Below are positions 34,072 to 43,235 of a stretch of DNA of 64,000 nt, piece by piece. The translations under genes were made by a program, and so were the position numbers. The stretch's first letter is position 1. Every line of letters begins with the position of its first letter. The stretch spans positions 1-64,000 of the forward strand of contig NZ_JBLKRT010000003.1 in NCBI RefSeq assembly GCF_047607445.1, in the 5' to 3' direction. The notes below the pieces were generated by a model. The model was given only the letters and a program-made list of their open reading frames with translations, did not search any database and was not told the origin of the DNA. The stretch is from Crystallibacter sulfonylureivorans_A (GTDB taxonomy: Bacteria; Actinomycetota; Actinomycetes; Actinomycetales; Micrococcaceae).

Positions 34072-34635
34072 ATGCCGCGGCGGGTGGGGGAGTTGCTGGG
34101 TGTCGGCGGCCCGCGGGGTCGGATGTCGCGAGGCGGGAGCCGCGGTGCGGGCGGCAGAACATTGCGGGGTGCCGTTCCGGCTATCGTGGGTGCAGCGATT
34201 CTGGCCGGACCCATGGCGGGGTGCGGGGTTATACCCGGGCTCGAGGCTCCGCCGTGTCTCCCGCCGGAGTATGCGGTGAGTCCCGCGGAGGCGAGTCCAG
34301 GGCAGGTCGTGACGGTGTCAGCGCCGGGCGCCGGCTGCGACCCGCGCTACGGGCGCGATGCCCAAATCGAAGTGATCGTGACAGATGCTTCCGGCGCGGA
34401 AGTCATTCACGAAACCGCCCCGATGAACGACGCCGGCGGCTTTACTTATACATTCAGGGTCCCGTCCGATACTGCGGCCGGCAAGGCGTTGGTGACGGCG
34501 CTGCCCTACAACCTCGACTGGTGCGATGACACCGGCCGGAACAACCGCGTTTCGGAAGCTTTGGGAGCGGCCGGCGTCGACTTGGAGCGCGTATCGTGCG
34601 CACTGCCGTTGAGGCCCCTCCTGATCACGCCGTAA
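34072..34635 (+). CDS. Putative lipoprotein
   Basis: Up to 187 residues. A hydrophobic stretch (AVPAIVGAAILAGPMAGC) ends in a lipobox with Cys51, followed by a secreted domain of about 135 residues with several Cys and an Ig-like beta pattern (VSPAEASPGQVVTVSAPGAG, TYTFRVPSDTAAGKAL). If the start is the Met at 34123 the signal peptide would have a more usual length of 33. No family recognised; probably anchored outside the membrane. Confidence 0.75.
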   Translation: MPRRVGELLGVGGPRGRMSRGGSRGAGGRTLRGAVPAIVGAAILAGPMAGCGVIPGLEAPPCLPPEYAVSPAEASPGQVVTVSAPGAGCDPRYGRDAQIEVIVTDASGAEVIHETAPMNDAGGFTYTFRVPSDTAAGKALVTALPYNLDWCDDTGRNNRVSEALGAAGVDLERVSCALPLRPLLITP

Positions 34636-34786
34636 CCATGCTGGTTATTCGGTCAGGGCTCATGCGTTCGGTGAACACCACTCGGCCACTTCGCTGCCTG
34701 GCAGTGATGGACGGATCCCCATGCTTGCCACCGAGTGGCAGCGCCGTCGTCCATTGGGCCGCCGGTTCGCCGTTAGGCTGTGATCC

Positions 34787-35530
34787 ATGACCAAGCGCGC
34801 AGTAGTAACGGGAGCAAGTTCGGGTATCGGCGCCGCCACCGTGCGGGCGCTTCGCGGGAGCGGTTGGGACGTAGTGGCGGTGGCCCGGCGGGCTGACCGG
34901 CTTGCCGCGCTCGCCGAAGAAACCGGCGCCGTGGCGATGCCCGGGGACGTGACCGACCAGGACTCTGTCGACCGGTTGGTGGCCGATGTGCTCGCGGGCG
35001 GCGGGATCGATGCGCTGGTCAACATTGCCGGGGGCGCCTTCGGTGTGGATTCGATCGCCGACGGCAAGTTCGCCGACTGGGAAAAGATGTACAACGTCAA
35101 CGTCCTCGGCTCGCTGCGGATGATCCAGGCGTTCCTGCCGGCGCTGCGCGAGAACGGCGAAGGCTCAGTGGTGCTGCTGACATCAACAGCTGGCATTGTG
35201 GCGTACGAAGGAGGCGGTGGATATGTGGCCGCCAAGTTCGCGCAGCATTCCATGGCCGGTACCCTGCGTCTAGAAGAGGCAGAACATAACGTGCGGGTGA
35301 TCGACATTCTGCCCGGGCTGGTGCAGACCGAAGAGTTTTCGCTTAACCGGCTCGGCGGCGATCAGACGGCGGCGGAGAAGGTCTACTCCGGTGTGGAGAA
35401 ACCGCTGTTGGCTGAGGACGTCGCCGGCGTTGTGGCCTACTCGCTCAACCTTCCGCATCACGTGAATCTGGACCAGATCGTCATGCGCCCGGTCGCCCAG
35501 GCAGCCGCCCACAAGCTGATCCGAAAGTAA
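34787..35530 (+). CDS. Short-chain dehydrogenase/reductase
   Basis: 247 residues, classical SDR. The NAD(P) site is TGASSGIG (8-15), followed by RRADRLAALAEE, the NIAGGAFG strand, the catalytic Ser in LLTSTAGIVAYEG, and YVAAK. Like the YdfG/DltE group it probably reduces small hydroxy-acid or ketone substrates with NADPH; the substrate is unknown. It stands alone. Confidence 0.92.
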   Translation: MTKRAVVTGASSGIGAATVRALRGSGWDVVAVARRADRLAALAEETGAVAMPGDVTDQDSVDRLVADVLAGGGIDALVNIAGGAFGVDSIADGKFADWEKMYNVNVLGSLRMIQAFLPALRENGEGSVVLLTSTAGIVAYEGGGGYVAAKFAQHSMAGTLRLEEAEHNVRVIDILPGLVQTEEFSLNRLGGDQTAAEKVYSGVEKPLLAEDVAGVVAYSLNLPHHVNLDQIVMRPVAQAAAHKLIRK

Positions 35531-35713
35531 CTCTGCCGCGGGGAAGGTTTGGGGACCACACACACAGAACCCAATCCACCCCGGAGTACACACCCAAGGC
35601 ATGTATGCTGTGAGCGTCACAATGAGTGAGCCCTTGGTTCGTCCGTCATCAGCGGGCGTTCAAGTATGGAAATGAGCCATGCGAGCCATCTTCTCTAACG
35701 GGAGGTTGCCGCG

Positions 35714-35911
35714 ATGGCTGCCTGTACAAAGGTCCAGTACGCAACGAGTTGGGGCGCGAATCGAGCGCTCCAAGCGATCAGAGACAAGACTGCGGCTCGT
35801 CGGCAAAAGCGTCCGGTGCGTATCTACCCATGTGAACAATGTGCCGCTTGGCACCTCACCTCAAAGAAGCGAGTGGGCAGGTTTAAGAGGTGGGAAGCTC
35901 CGACCCTGTGA
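35714..35911 (+). CDS. Small Cys/His protein of unknown function (65 residues)
   Basis: 65 residues, basic, with CEQCAAWHLTSKK near residue 40, a CxxC-x2-WH pattern seen in small actinobacterial and phage-type proteins. GGGAGG lies 9 bases before the ATG, and a TATGCT -10-like element lies about 115 bases upstream. No neighbour shares its direction closely; the ileS T-box leader begins about 100 bases downstream. Function unknown; a metal-binding or phage-remnant protein is possible. Confidence 0.65.
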   Translation: MAACTKVQYATSWGANRALQAIRDKTAARRQKRPVRIYPCEQCAAWHLTSKKRVGRFKRWEAPTL

Positions 35912-36016
35912 TTGCCTGACTCGTGATGCGATCGATACCGGCCAGTAAACAAGGACTATCGTTCTCAGCGCTGTCGGCCGCGTTTCGACAGCCGCGCCGG
36001 TGTGGCCCTAAACTTG
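35912..36016 (+). promoter_or_regulatory. Promoter region of the ileS leader
   Basis: TAAACT (36009-36014) fits a -10, with a weak TTCGAC (35984-35989) 19 bases upstream. A small hairpin GCTGTCG/CGACAGC (35970-35976 with 35986-35992) may end the upstream small gene. Confidence 0.45.
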
Positions 36017-36019
36017 AGC

Positions 36020-36251
36020 TACAAGCTTTGACCCGGCCATCACCGGTGAGCTTCCGGAAGAACAGCCCACACAGCAACAGCGGGCCTAGTAGAGCCGGAC
36101 GGGTAAGCCCGTCACAGCAGCGAACGAGTGGCTGTCCCTTTGCACCGGTTCCGGCGCAGCAGGCCAGCAAGTGAGGTGGTACCGCGGGTTCCGCCCCGGC
36201 AGCGGGTTCGGCTTTCAAGCCGCACCGGCGAGCTGGAGCAGGGCACGTCCT
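36020..36251 (+). ncRNA. T-box leader of ileS (isoleucine-type, ultrashort stem I)
   Basis: The 14-base T-box core AGGTGGTACCGCG is at 36174-36186; its TGG bulge reads uncharged tRNA CCA ends. The short stem I CCGGCC-ATC-ACCGG (about 36033-36045) exposes the Ile codon ATC at 36039-36041, followed by GAGC...GGAAGAACAG as in other actinobacterial ileS T-boxes. These act on translation: uncharged tRNA-Ile frees the ribosome site. A GTCCT at 36247-36251 could pair with the AGGA of the ileS ribosome site (36287-36290). Confidence 0.9.
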
Positions 36252-36298
36252 CGCAGAAGTACCCACACTTGCCGAGCTGTCTTTCCAGGATGACGAAC

Positions 36299-39200
36299 AT
36301 GCCACAGATCTATCCCAAGGCCTCCACCGCCGGCGCTGCCGCTGCCGAGAGCTCGCCCAAGTTCCCCGAGATCGAGGAGCTGGTGCTCAAGTACTGGCAG
36401 CAGGACGGCACATTCCAAGCCTCCGTTGATGCCCGCGATGCCGGCCAAGACGGCGAGAACGAGTTTGTCTTCTACGACGGGCCGCCCTTCGCCAACGGGC
36501 TGCCGCATTACGGCCATCTGCTCACCGGCTACGTCAAGGACCTGGTGGCCCGGTACCAGACGCAGCGCGGCCACAAGGTGGAGCGCCGCTTCGGCTGGGA
36601 CACGCACGGCCTGCCCGCCGAGCTGGAAGCCATGAAGCAGCTGGGCATGACGGACAAGAACCAGATCCTTGCCATGGGCATCGACAAGTTCAACGACGCC
36701 TGCCGCACGTCCGTGATGAAGTACGCCGATGAATGGCAGAACTATGTCACCCGCCAGGCCCGCTGGGTGGACTTCGAGAACGACTACAAGACGCTCAACG
36801 TCGAGTACATGGAGTCGGTCATCTGGGCCTTCAAACAGCTGCACGAGAAGGGCCTGACCTACCAGGGCTTCCGCGTGCTGCCGTACTGCTGGCGGGACGA
36901 GACCCCGCTGTCCAACCATGAGCTGCGGATGGACGACGACGTCTACAAGATGCGCCAGGACCAGACGGTCACGGTCACCTTCCCGATCCGGGCGGACGGC
37001 TCGGAGAACCCCTTGGCCGCAGAGCTGGCCGGGGTCAACGCCCTCGCCTGGACCACCACGCCGTGGACGCTGCCCACCAACGTCGCGCTCGCCGTCGGGC
37101 CCGACATCCGCTACGCGGTGCTGCCAGCCGGTCCGCACGGCACGCAGGCAACGGGGGAGAAGTTCCTGCTCGCGGAGGACCTGCTCGGTTCCTACGCCAA
37201 GGATCTGGGCTACGACGACGCCGCTGCCGCCGCCGAAGCGGTCACCGCCACCTACGCGGGCTCCCAGCTTGCCGGCCTGCGCTACGAGCCGCTGTGGGAC
37301 TACTACACGGACGCCGAAAAGTGGGGCACCGGCAACGGCTGGCAGATCGTGGTGGCCGACTATGTGACCACCACCGACGGCACCGGCCTGGTCCATCAGG
37401 CGCCGGCCTTCGGCGAGGACGACCAGAAGATCTGCGAGGACAACGGCATCCCGGTGATCGTGTCCGTGGACGAGGGCGCCAAGTTCCTGTCCAATTTCGG
37501 CGAGGGCCCGCTGGCGGAGATCGCCGGCATGCAGGTCTTCGAAGCGAACAAGCCGATTACCCGGGTGCTGAAGGCAGAGGGCCGGCTGGTCCGGCAGGCC
37601 AGCTTCGAGCACAGCTATCCGCACTGCTGGCGCTGCCGCACGCCGCTGATCTACCGCGCCATCTCCTCCTGGTATGTGGAAGTGACCAAGTTCAAGGACC
37701 GGATGGTCGAGCTGAACCAGCAGATCAACTGGATCCCGGAAAACGTCAAGGACGGCCAGTTCGGCAAGTGGCTGGAGAACGCCCGCGACTGGTCCATCAG
37801 CCGCAACCGGTTCTGGGGTTCGCCCATCCCGGTGTGGGAATCGGACAATCCGGAGTACCCGCGCCGCGAGGTCTACGGCTCGCTCGCCGAGCTGGAGGAA
37901 GCGTTCGGCACTTTGCCGCGCAACCACGACGGCGAAGTTGACCTGCACCGTCCGTACATCGACGACCTGGTCCGCCCCAATCCGGACGACCCGACCGGCC
38001 AGTCGATGATGCGGCGGGTGGAGGATGTGCTGGACGTCTGGTTCGACTCCGGCTCGATGCCCTACGCCCAGGTGCACTACCCGATGCAGAACAAGGACTG
38101 GTTCGACAGCCACAACCCGGCGGACTTCATCGTGGAGTACATCGGCCAGACCCGCGGCTGGTTCTACACCATGCACGTGCTGGCCACCGCGCTCTTCGAC
38201 CGCCCGGCCTTCCGCAATGTGATCAGCCACGGCATCGTGCTCGGCTCGGACGGGCAGAAGATGTCCAAGAGCCTGCGCAACTACCCGGATGTGTCCGAGG
38301 TGCTGGACCGCGACGGCTCCGACGCCATGCGCTGGTTCCTGATGGCGTCCCCGATCCTGCGCGGCGGCAACCTGATCGTCACCGAGCAGGGCATCCGCGA
38401 CGGCGTCCGGCAGGTGATGCTCCCGCTGTGGAACGTCTGGCACTTCTTCAAGCTCTACACCAACTCCGCGAACCACGGCGCCGGGCACGAGGCGGTCTCC
38501 GTCCTCGGCGACACCGCCCGGATCGAGGCGATGGAATCGCTGGACCGGTTCATCCTGGCCAACACCGGGGACCTGGTCCGGGACATGACCGCCGCGCTGG
38601 ACGCCTATGACGTTTCCGGTGCCTGCGACGCGCTGCGCGAGTACCTGGACACGCTGACCAACTGGTACATCCGCCGGTCCCGCCAGCGGTTCTTCGACGA
38701 GGACCGCGACGCGTTCGACGTGCTCTACACCGCGCTGGAAACCGTGTGCCGAATCGCCGCTCCGCTGCTGCCGCTGGTGACCGAGGAGATCTGGCGCGGG
38801 CTCACCGGCGGACGGTCGGTGCACCTGACCGACCTGCCCGACGCCGGTGAGTTCCCGCAGTTGGCCGAGCTGGTGGAACTGATGGACACCACCCGGCAGA
38901 TCTGCTCGTCCGGCTCCAGCCTGCGCAAGGGCGCGAACCTGCGGGTGCGCCTGCCGCTCGCGTCGCTGACCGTGGTGGTGCCGGGCGCGGAACGGCTCTC
39001 CGGCCAGTACGCCGTGATGATCCAGGACGAACTCAACATCAAGTCGGTCCGGCTGATCGACGCCGCCGACGCCTCGCCGGAAGAGTTCGGCATCTCGCAG
39101 AAGCTGGTGGTCAACGCCCGCGCCGCCGGTCCGCGGCTGGGCAAGAACGTGCAGCAGGCGATCAAGGCGGCCAAGTCCGGTGACTGGTCGGTGGACGACG

Positions 39201-39580
39201 CCGGTGTGGTCACCGCCGGGGGACTGGCGCTGGAGCCGTCGGAGTACTCGCTGGAAACGGTGGTGGCCGAGGACGCGGCGGCGGGTTCGGCCGTCACCAT
39301 GCTGCCCGGCGGCGGTTTCCTGGTGCTGGACACCACGGTGACCGCTGAGCTGGAGGCCGAAGGCGTGGCGCGCGACTACGTGCGCACCATTCAGCAGGCC
39401 CGCAAGGATGCCGGACTGGTGGTCAGCGACCGCATCCGCACCACGGTGACCGCAGACCAGTCCGTGCTGGACGCCCTCACGCTGCACCAGGGGCTGGTCT
39501 CGCAGGAGACGCTCACCGTGGACCTTGTGCTGGTGGCCGGGGACGGCGAGGCCGTGTCCGTGGAAAAGACCGGATCCTGA
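36299..39580 (+). CDS. ileS: Isoleucyl-tRNA synthetase
   Basis: 1093 residues. Charges tRNA-Ile. HIGH-like HYGH in PPFANGLPHYGHLL, KMSKS in GQKMSKSLRN, WDTHGLPAELEAMKQLG, and the editing domain (LAWTTTPWTLPTN). The length and signatures are those of the eukaryote-like (type 2) IleRS of actinobacteria, a class usually insensitive to mupirocin. Start 36299 is chosen because AGGA lies 8 bases before it; ATG 36290 is too close. Regulation: the T-box upstream. folC follows after 13 bases with AAGGGG, so they form an operon. Confidence 0.96.
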   Translation: MPQIYPKASTAGAAAAESSPKFPEIEELVLKYWQQDGTFQASVDARDAGQDGENEFVFYDGPPFANGLPHYGHLLTGYVKDLVARYQTQRGHKVERRFGWDTHGLPAELEAMKQLGMTDKNQILAMGIDKFNDACRTSVMKYADEWQNYVTRQARWVDFENDYKTLNVEYMESVIWAFKQLHEKGLTYQGFRVLPYCWRDETPLSNHELRMDDDVYKMRQDQTVTVTFPIRADGSENPLAAELAGVNALAWTTTPWTLPTNVALAVGPDIRYAVLPAGPHGTQATGEKFLLAEDLLGSYAKDLGYDDAAAAAEAVTATYAGSQLAGLRYEPLWDYYTDAEKWGTGNGWQIVVADYVTTTDGTGLVHQAPAFGEDDQKICEDNGIPVIVSVDEGAKFLSNFGEGPLAEIAGMQVFEANKPITRVLKAEGRLVRQASFEHSYPHCWRCRTPLIYRAISSWYVEVTKFKDRMVELNQQINWIPENVKDGQFGKWLENARDWSISRNRFWGSPIPVWESDNPEYPRREVYGSLAELEEAFGTLPRNHDGEVDLHRPYIDDLVRPNPDDPTGQSMMRRVEDVLDVWFDSGSMPYAQVHYPMQNKDWFDSHNPADFIVEYIGQTRGWFYTMHVLATALFDRPAFRNVISHGIVLGSDGQKMSKSLRNYPDVSEVLDRDGSDAMRWFLMASPILRGGNLIVTEQGIRDGVRQVMLPLWNVWHFFKLYTNSANHGAGHEAVSVLGDTARIEAMESLDRFILANTGDLVRDMTAALDAYDVSGACDALREYLDTLTNWYIRRSRQRFFDEDRDAFDVLYTALETVCRIAAPLLPLVTEEIWRGLTGGRSVHLTDLPDAGEFPQLAELVELMDTTRQICSSGSSLRKGANLRVRLPLASLTVVVPGAERLSGQYAVMIQDELNIKSVRLIDAADASPEEFGISQKLVVNARAAGPRLGKNVQQAIKAAKSGDWSVDDAGVVTAGGLALEPSEYSLETVVAEDAAAGSAVTMLPGGGFLVLDTTVTAELEAEGVARDYVRTIQQARKDAGLVVSDRIRTTVTADQSVLDALTLHQGLVSQETLTVDLVLVAGDGEAVSVEKTGS

Positions 39581-39593
39581 AGGGGCACCGATC

Positions 39594-40946
39594 ATGAGTG
39601 ATGAATTCGGCGTTGAGAGCGTCTACGCGGAGCTGCTGGGCCGCGCCCCGGAAAACAAGATGGAACCGCGGATGGAACCGCTGTTCCGTGCGATGGACAT
39701 CCTGGGCGAACCCAACAAGGCCTTCGCCAGCATCCACCTGACCGGGACCAACGGCAAGACGTCCACGGCCCGGATCATCGAGGCGGGCCTTCGGGCACAT
39801 GGGCTGCGGACCGGCCGCTACACCAGTCCACACCTGTCCAAGGTCACCGAACGGATCAGCATCGACGGCGAACCCGTGGCGGACGAGACGTTCGTGCGGG
39901 TCTGGGACGAGATCCGGCCCTACCTGGACATTGTGGACCAGGAGCTGAATGCCGAGGGCGAACCGCGGCTGACCTACTTCGAGTGCGTCACCATCCTCGC
40001 CATCGCGATCTTCGCCGACGAGCCGGTGGAGGTGGCGGTGGTCGAGGTCGGCCTGGGCGGCATCACCGACGCCACCAACGTGGTGGACGGACAGGTTTCG
40101 GTCGTTACCCCGATCTCGCTGGACCACACGGACCTGCTGGGGGACACCACCGCGGACATCGCCCGGGAAAAGGCCGGCATCATCAAGCGCGGCGGCTTCC
40201 TGATCAGCGCCGCCCAGCCACTGGACGCGGCCGAGGTATTGCTGGAACAGGCGCGGGACATGCAGGTGCCGTTCCGTTTCGAGGGCGTGGAATTCGGCGT
40301 CGAGTCCCGCTCGGTGGCGGTGGGCGGCCAGCAGTTGACCATCAACGGGCTGGCCGGGCGCTACGAGGACCTGCTGTTGCCGCTGCACGGGGCGCACCAG
40401 GCGCAGAACGCCGCGGTGGCTGTGGCCGCCTTGGAGGCTTTTCTCGGCGGCGGGGAGAAGGAGCTCAACGTCGAGGTGCTCCGCGAGGCGTTTCTGGACG
40501 TCACCTCGCCGGGCCGTCTGGAAGTGGTCCGGACTGCGCCCACCATCATTGTGGACGCCGCCCACAACCCGGACGGGATGAAGGCCAGTGCACAGGCCAT
40601 CCTGGAGGCGTTCAACTTCACCACGCTGGTCCCGGTGGTCGGCGTACTGCAGGAAAAGGACGCCATCGGATTGCTCCAGCAGTTGCGCGAACAACTCTCC
40701 GACCTGACCGACGAAATCTGCGTCACCACCTCCAACTCGCCCCGGGCCATTCCGGCCGAGCAGTTGGCGGAGGACGCCATGGCCGCCGGTTTCCCGGAGG
40801 ACGCAGTCCACATTGCGCCCCGGCTGGATGATGCCATCGAATGGGCCGTCGGCCGGGCCGAAGCCAACAACGACCTCTCCGGCGGCGTATTGATCACCGG
40901 GTCCATTACCCTGGTCGCCGACGCCCGCATCCTGCTAGGAAAGTAA
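39594..40946 (+). CDS. folC: Folylpolyglutamate synthase / dihydrofolate synthase
   Basis: 450 residues. Adds glutamate to dihydropteroate or folates. P-loop LTGTNGKTSTARI, SPHLSKVTERI omega-loop region, EVGLGGITDATNVV, and VDAAHNPDGMKA in the C-terminal domain are all FolC features. ATG 39594 after AAGGGG, 13 bases after ileS; a DUF4233 membrane gene follows 8 bases after the stop. In M. tuberculosis valS-folC-Rv2446c is the corresponding order, so folC tracks the synthetase gene. Confidence 0.96.
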   Translation: MSDEFGVESVYAELLGRAPENKMEPRMEPLFRAMDILGEPNKAFASIHLTGTNGKTSTARIIEAGLRAHGLRTGRYTSPHLSKVTERISIDGEPVADETFVRVWDEIRPYLDIVDQELNAEGEPRLTYFECVTILAIAIFADEPVEVAVVEVGLGGITDATNVVDGQVSVVTPISLDHTDLLGDTTADIAREKAGIIKRGGFLISAAQPLDAAEVLLEQARDMQVPFRFEGVEFGVESRSVAVGGQQLTINGLAGRYEDLLLPLHGAHQAQNAAVAVAALEAFLGGGEKELNVEVLREAFLDVTSPGRLEVVRTAPTIIVDAAHNPDGMKASAQAILEAFNFTTLVPVVGVLQEKDAIGLLQQLREQLSDLTDEICVTTSNSPRAIPAEQLAEDAMAAGFPEDAVHIAPRLDDAIEWAVGRAEANNDLSGGVLITGSITLVADARILLGK

Positions 40947-40954
40947 CAAGATCC

Positions 40955-41434
40955 ATGGCCAAACTGACCAAAGCCCAGCGCGAATGGCGACCGAACATGC
41001 CGAAGAAACGGCGCTCGATCAAGACCATGTTCGCCTCCACCGTGCTGCTGCTGGAAGCCTTCGTTGCCTTCTTCGCCACCCTGGTGGTGTTCGGGCTCTA
41101 CCGCGACGTCGTGTCGCCGGCGCTGATCCTGGGTCTCGGGATCGGCCTGAGCGTTGTGCTGGTGCTGTGCTGCGCCCTGCTGCGCCGCCCGGCCGGCTAC
41201 GCCATCGGCTGGGTGCTGCAGGTGCTGCTGATCCTGACCGGCTTTGTCGAGCCGGTGATGTTCGTTGTCGGGCTGCTGTTCGCCCTGTCCTGGTGGTACG
41301 CGGTGCGCACCGGAGGCCGGCTGGACCGCGAAAACGCCCAGCGCGATGTTGAGCAGGCCGAGTGGGAGCGCGAGCACGGCGGGGAAGCAGGGGCCGCCGG
41401 GACCGCCGGGGCCGCTGGCGGCGACGGCCGCTGA
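40955..41434 (+). CDS. DUF4233 membrane protein
   Basis: 159 residues with four hydrophobic segments (STVLLLEAFVAFFATLVVFG through FVVGLLFALSWWYAVR) and a polar Ala/Gly tail. Homologous in position and pattern to the DUF4233 protein after folC in actinobacteria (Rv2446c). Function unknown. Basic N-terminus (KLTKAQREWRPNMPKKRR). Probably expressed from the ileS-folC operon. Confidence 0.9.
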   Translation: MAKLTKAQREWRPNMPKKRRSIKTMFASTVLLLEAFVAFFATLVVFGLYRDVVSPALILGLGIGLSVVLVLCCALLRRPAGYAIGWVLQVLLILTGFVEPVMFVVGLLFALSWWYAVRTGGRLDRENAQRDVEQAEWEREHGGEAGAAGTAGAAGGDGR

Positions 41435-41655
41435 CCCGCGCCGCGTACCCTCCGGGCAGGGGCGGCTGGCGGCGACTGAGGCTAACCGGCGCTACCTGCC
41501 GTGGCCGAGGACCGGCACTCACTGCCGTGGACGAGGGCGGGCCGGGCCACCCGGCGGAGGAGGGCGGTTCCGTCCGTAAACCGGGCCACGCCAGCCTGTC
41601 CCGTAGGATGAAACGGGGTTTTTGGAGCTAATCGTGAAAGCTAAGAGGAGAAATT

Positions 41656-42072
41656 GTGAGCGTTGAACGCACACTGGTACTGGTCAAGCCCGACGGCGTG
41701 TCCCGCGGTCTCACCGGCAGCATCCTGGCCCGCATCGAGGCCAAGGGGTACACGCTGGTTGAACTGAAGCTGGTCGAAGCCACCCGCGAGCTGCTGGAAA
41801 AGCACTACGAGGAGCATGTGGGCAAGCCGTTCTACGAGCCGCTGGTCGAGTTCATGCTCTCCGGCCCGGTGGCCGCCGCCGTGTTTGAGGGGCACCGGGT
41901 CATCGAAGGCTTCCGGTCCTTGGCCGGGACCACCGACCCCACCACTGCTGCTCCCGGCACGATCCGCGGCGACTTCGGCCGCGACTGGGGCCTGAAGGTG
42001 CAGCAGAACTTGGTCCACGGGTCGGATTCGCCGGAGTCCGCCGAGCGTGAGATCGGCATCTGGTTCTCCTAG
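41656..42072 (+). CDS. ndk: Nucleoside diphosphate kinase
   Basis: 138 residues. Phosphorylates NDPs to NTPs with ATP. The catalytic His121 is in NLVHGSDSPESAE; VKPDGVSRGLTG and GTIRGDFG are conserved. GTG 41656 after GAGGAGAA. A possible -10 (TAGGAT) lies near 41602. A perfect hairpin separates it from the convergent vkor-like gene. Confidence 0.97.
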   Translation: MSVERTLVLVKPDGVSRGLTGSILARIEAKGYTLVELKLVEATRELLEKHYEEHVGKPFYEPLVEFMLSGPVAAAVFEGHRVIEGFRSLAGTTDPTTAAPGTIRGDFGRDWGLKVQQNLVHGSDSPESAEREIGIWFS

Positions 42073-42086
42073 AGCGCCAAACGCAC

Positions 42087-42120
42087 AGAGGCCGCGACCC
42101 CGGACGGGGACGCGGCCTCT
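42087..42120. terminator. Bidirectional terminator between ndk and VKOR gene
   Basis: AGAGGCCGCG (42087-42096) and CGCGGCCTCT (42111-42120) with an inner CCCC/GGGG pairing. It lies between convergent genes. Confidence 0.75.
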
Positions 42121-42164
42121 GGCCGTTAAAGAAGGTAGTTGATCAGCCCATCAGAAGGGCGCGA

Positions 42165-42815
42165 TCAGCCCAGGAAGGCGTCGATGAACGCCAGGAAAAT
42201 GGTCCCGGCGGTCACGACCCACAGCAGCACGGTGATGGTCCAGGCCCAGCTGCCGGCAAAGCGGACCACACTGGCCGGCGCCTTGATGACCCCGTGGGCC
42301 AGGTTCCGGGCTGTGGTGTGGACGATCATCGCGATCATCGCGGCCCACACGCCCATGCAGTACAGGCACAGGATGTGGATGTCGTACAGCGCCTGGCTCC
42401 ACAGCCAGACGACAAAAATGAAGCCCAGCGTGACGCCGGTCTGCAGGCCGATCCAGTACCAGCGGCGGAACCGTGCGCCGGCAAGGATCCCCACCGCCGT
42501 CGTGATCGGAACAGCGAAGGCGACGATGCCAATCAGCGGGTTCGGGAAGCCGAAGAGCGAGGCCTGCCAGTGCAGGAACACCTTGCCGCAGGAGACCCAC
42601 GGATTGATGTCGCAGCTGGTCACGTGGCCCGGGTCCTGGTAGGTCGCCAGCCGTTCGAGCACCAAGATGCCGGACATGATCCAGCCGAACACGCCGGTGG
42701 CCAGCAGCAGCCAGGCGAATGGTTTTTCCCGGGCAATGCCGGGAACCTCGCTGTCCGGACGGTGTCCGGAGGCGGTGGCGGCCAGGGATGTGGAGCGTTG
42801 CGCGTCGGTGTGCAC
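42165..42815 (-). CDS. Vitamin K epoxide reductase (VKOR)-family protein
   Basis: 216 residues, integral membrane. VKOR homologues in actinobacteria reoxidise DsbA-type proteins using quinone. The loop pair Cys68/Cys76 (TSCDINPWVSCG) and the active CXXC Cys150/Cys153 (CLYCMGVW) are present between five hydrophobic segments. GTG 42815 has GAGG six bases upstream; the frame is open further but without a ribosome site. No dsbA partner is adjacent. Confidence 0.92.
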   Translation of the reverse strand: MHTDAQRSTSLAATASGHRPDSEVPGIAREKPFAWLLLATGVFGWIMSGILVLERLATYQDPGHVTSCDINPWVSCGKVFLHWQASLFGFPNPLIGIVAFAVPITTAVGILAGARFRRWYWIGLQTGVTLGFIFVVWLWSQALYDIHILCLYCMGVWAAMIAMIVHTTARNLAHGVIKAPASVVRFAGSWAWTITVLLWVVTAGTIFLAFIDAFLG

Positions 42816-43235
42816 CGTGTTCCTCGAGCTCGGGGGCAGTTGGCTCGATTCTACGCCGGAGAGATGAGGCGAATACTCACCAAAACGAACCCGGTGTGAG
42901 AGAATGATCGTGGCTGATAGCGGCCCCACATGCTGCTATTGGTCCAGCGACAGGCTTCCAGGTCCGTCGGCGACGCTTCCCGAACAAGGAGCCCATCAAT
43001 CCGGATGGGCGCTGGGAATCCGCCGGGCGGCCCTGCCGGTGATAGAGAACGTTACGGCAGACGGAAAAGCGCCGCTGGTCCCCGGGTGTGCCGCGCCCCA
43101 CGTGATGGCGCGAGCTCGGGTGATACCAAGACGACTTTCGGTGTCGGGCAGCCTAGGGCACCCGGACACCCGGCTACATGCCCCCGAGGGCACCGGGATG
43201 TGGCCGGTGCCGCAAGGGTTGGAGCATAACTTTAA
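42816..43235. other. Divergent region and long leader of the RNase E/G gene
   Basis: About 420 bases between the divergent VKOR and rne starts. It is GC-rich with several inverted pieces (such as CGGACACCCGG near 43160), consistent with a structured 5' leader of the kind that mediates rne autoregulation in other bacteria. No gene or clear promoter is seen. Confidence 0.4.

Noticed and set aside
36215..39595. A 1126-residue open frame on the minus strand across ileS
   Set aside because: It is a mirror of the GC-rich third codon positions of ileS; the plus-strand frame has all synthetase motifs.
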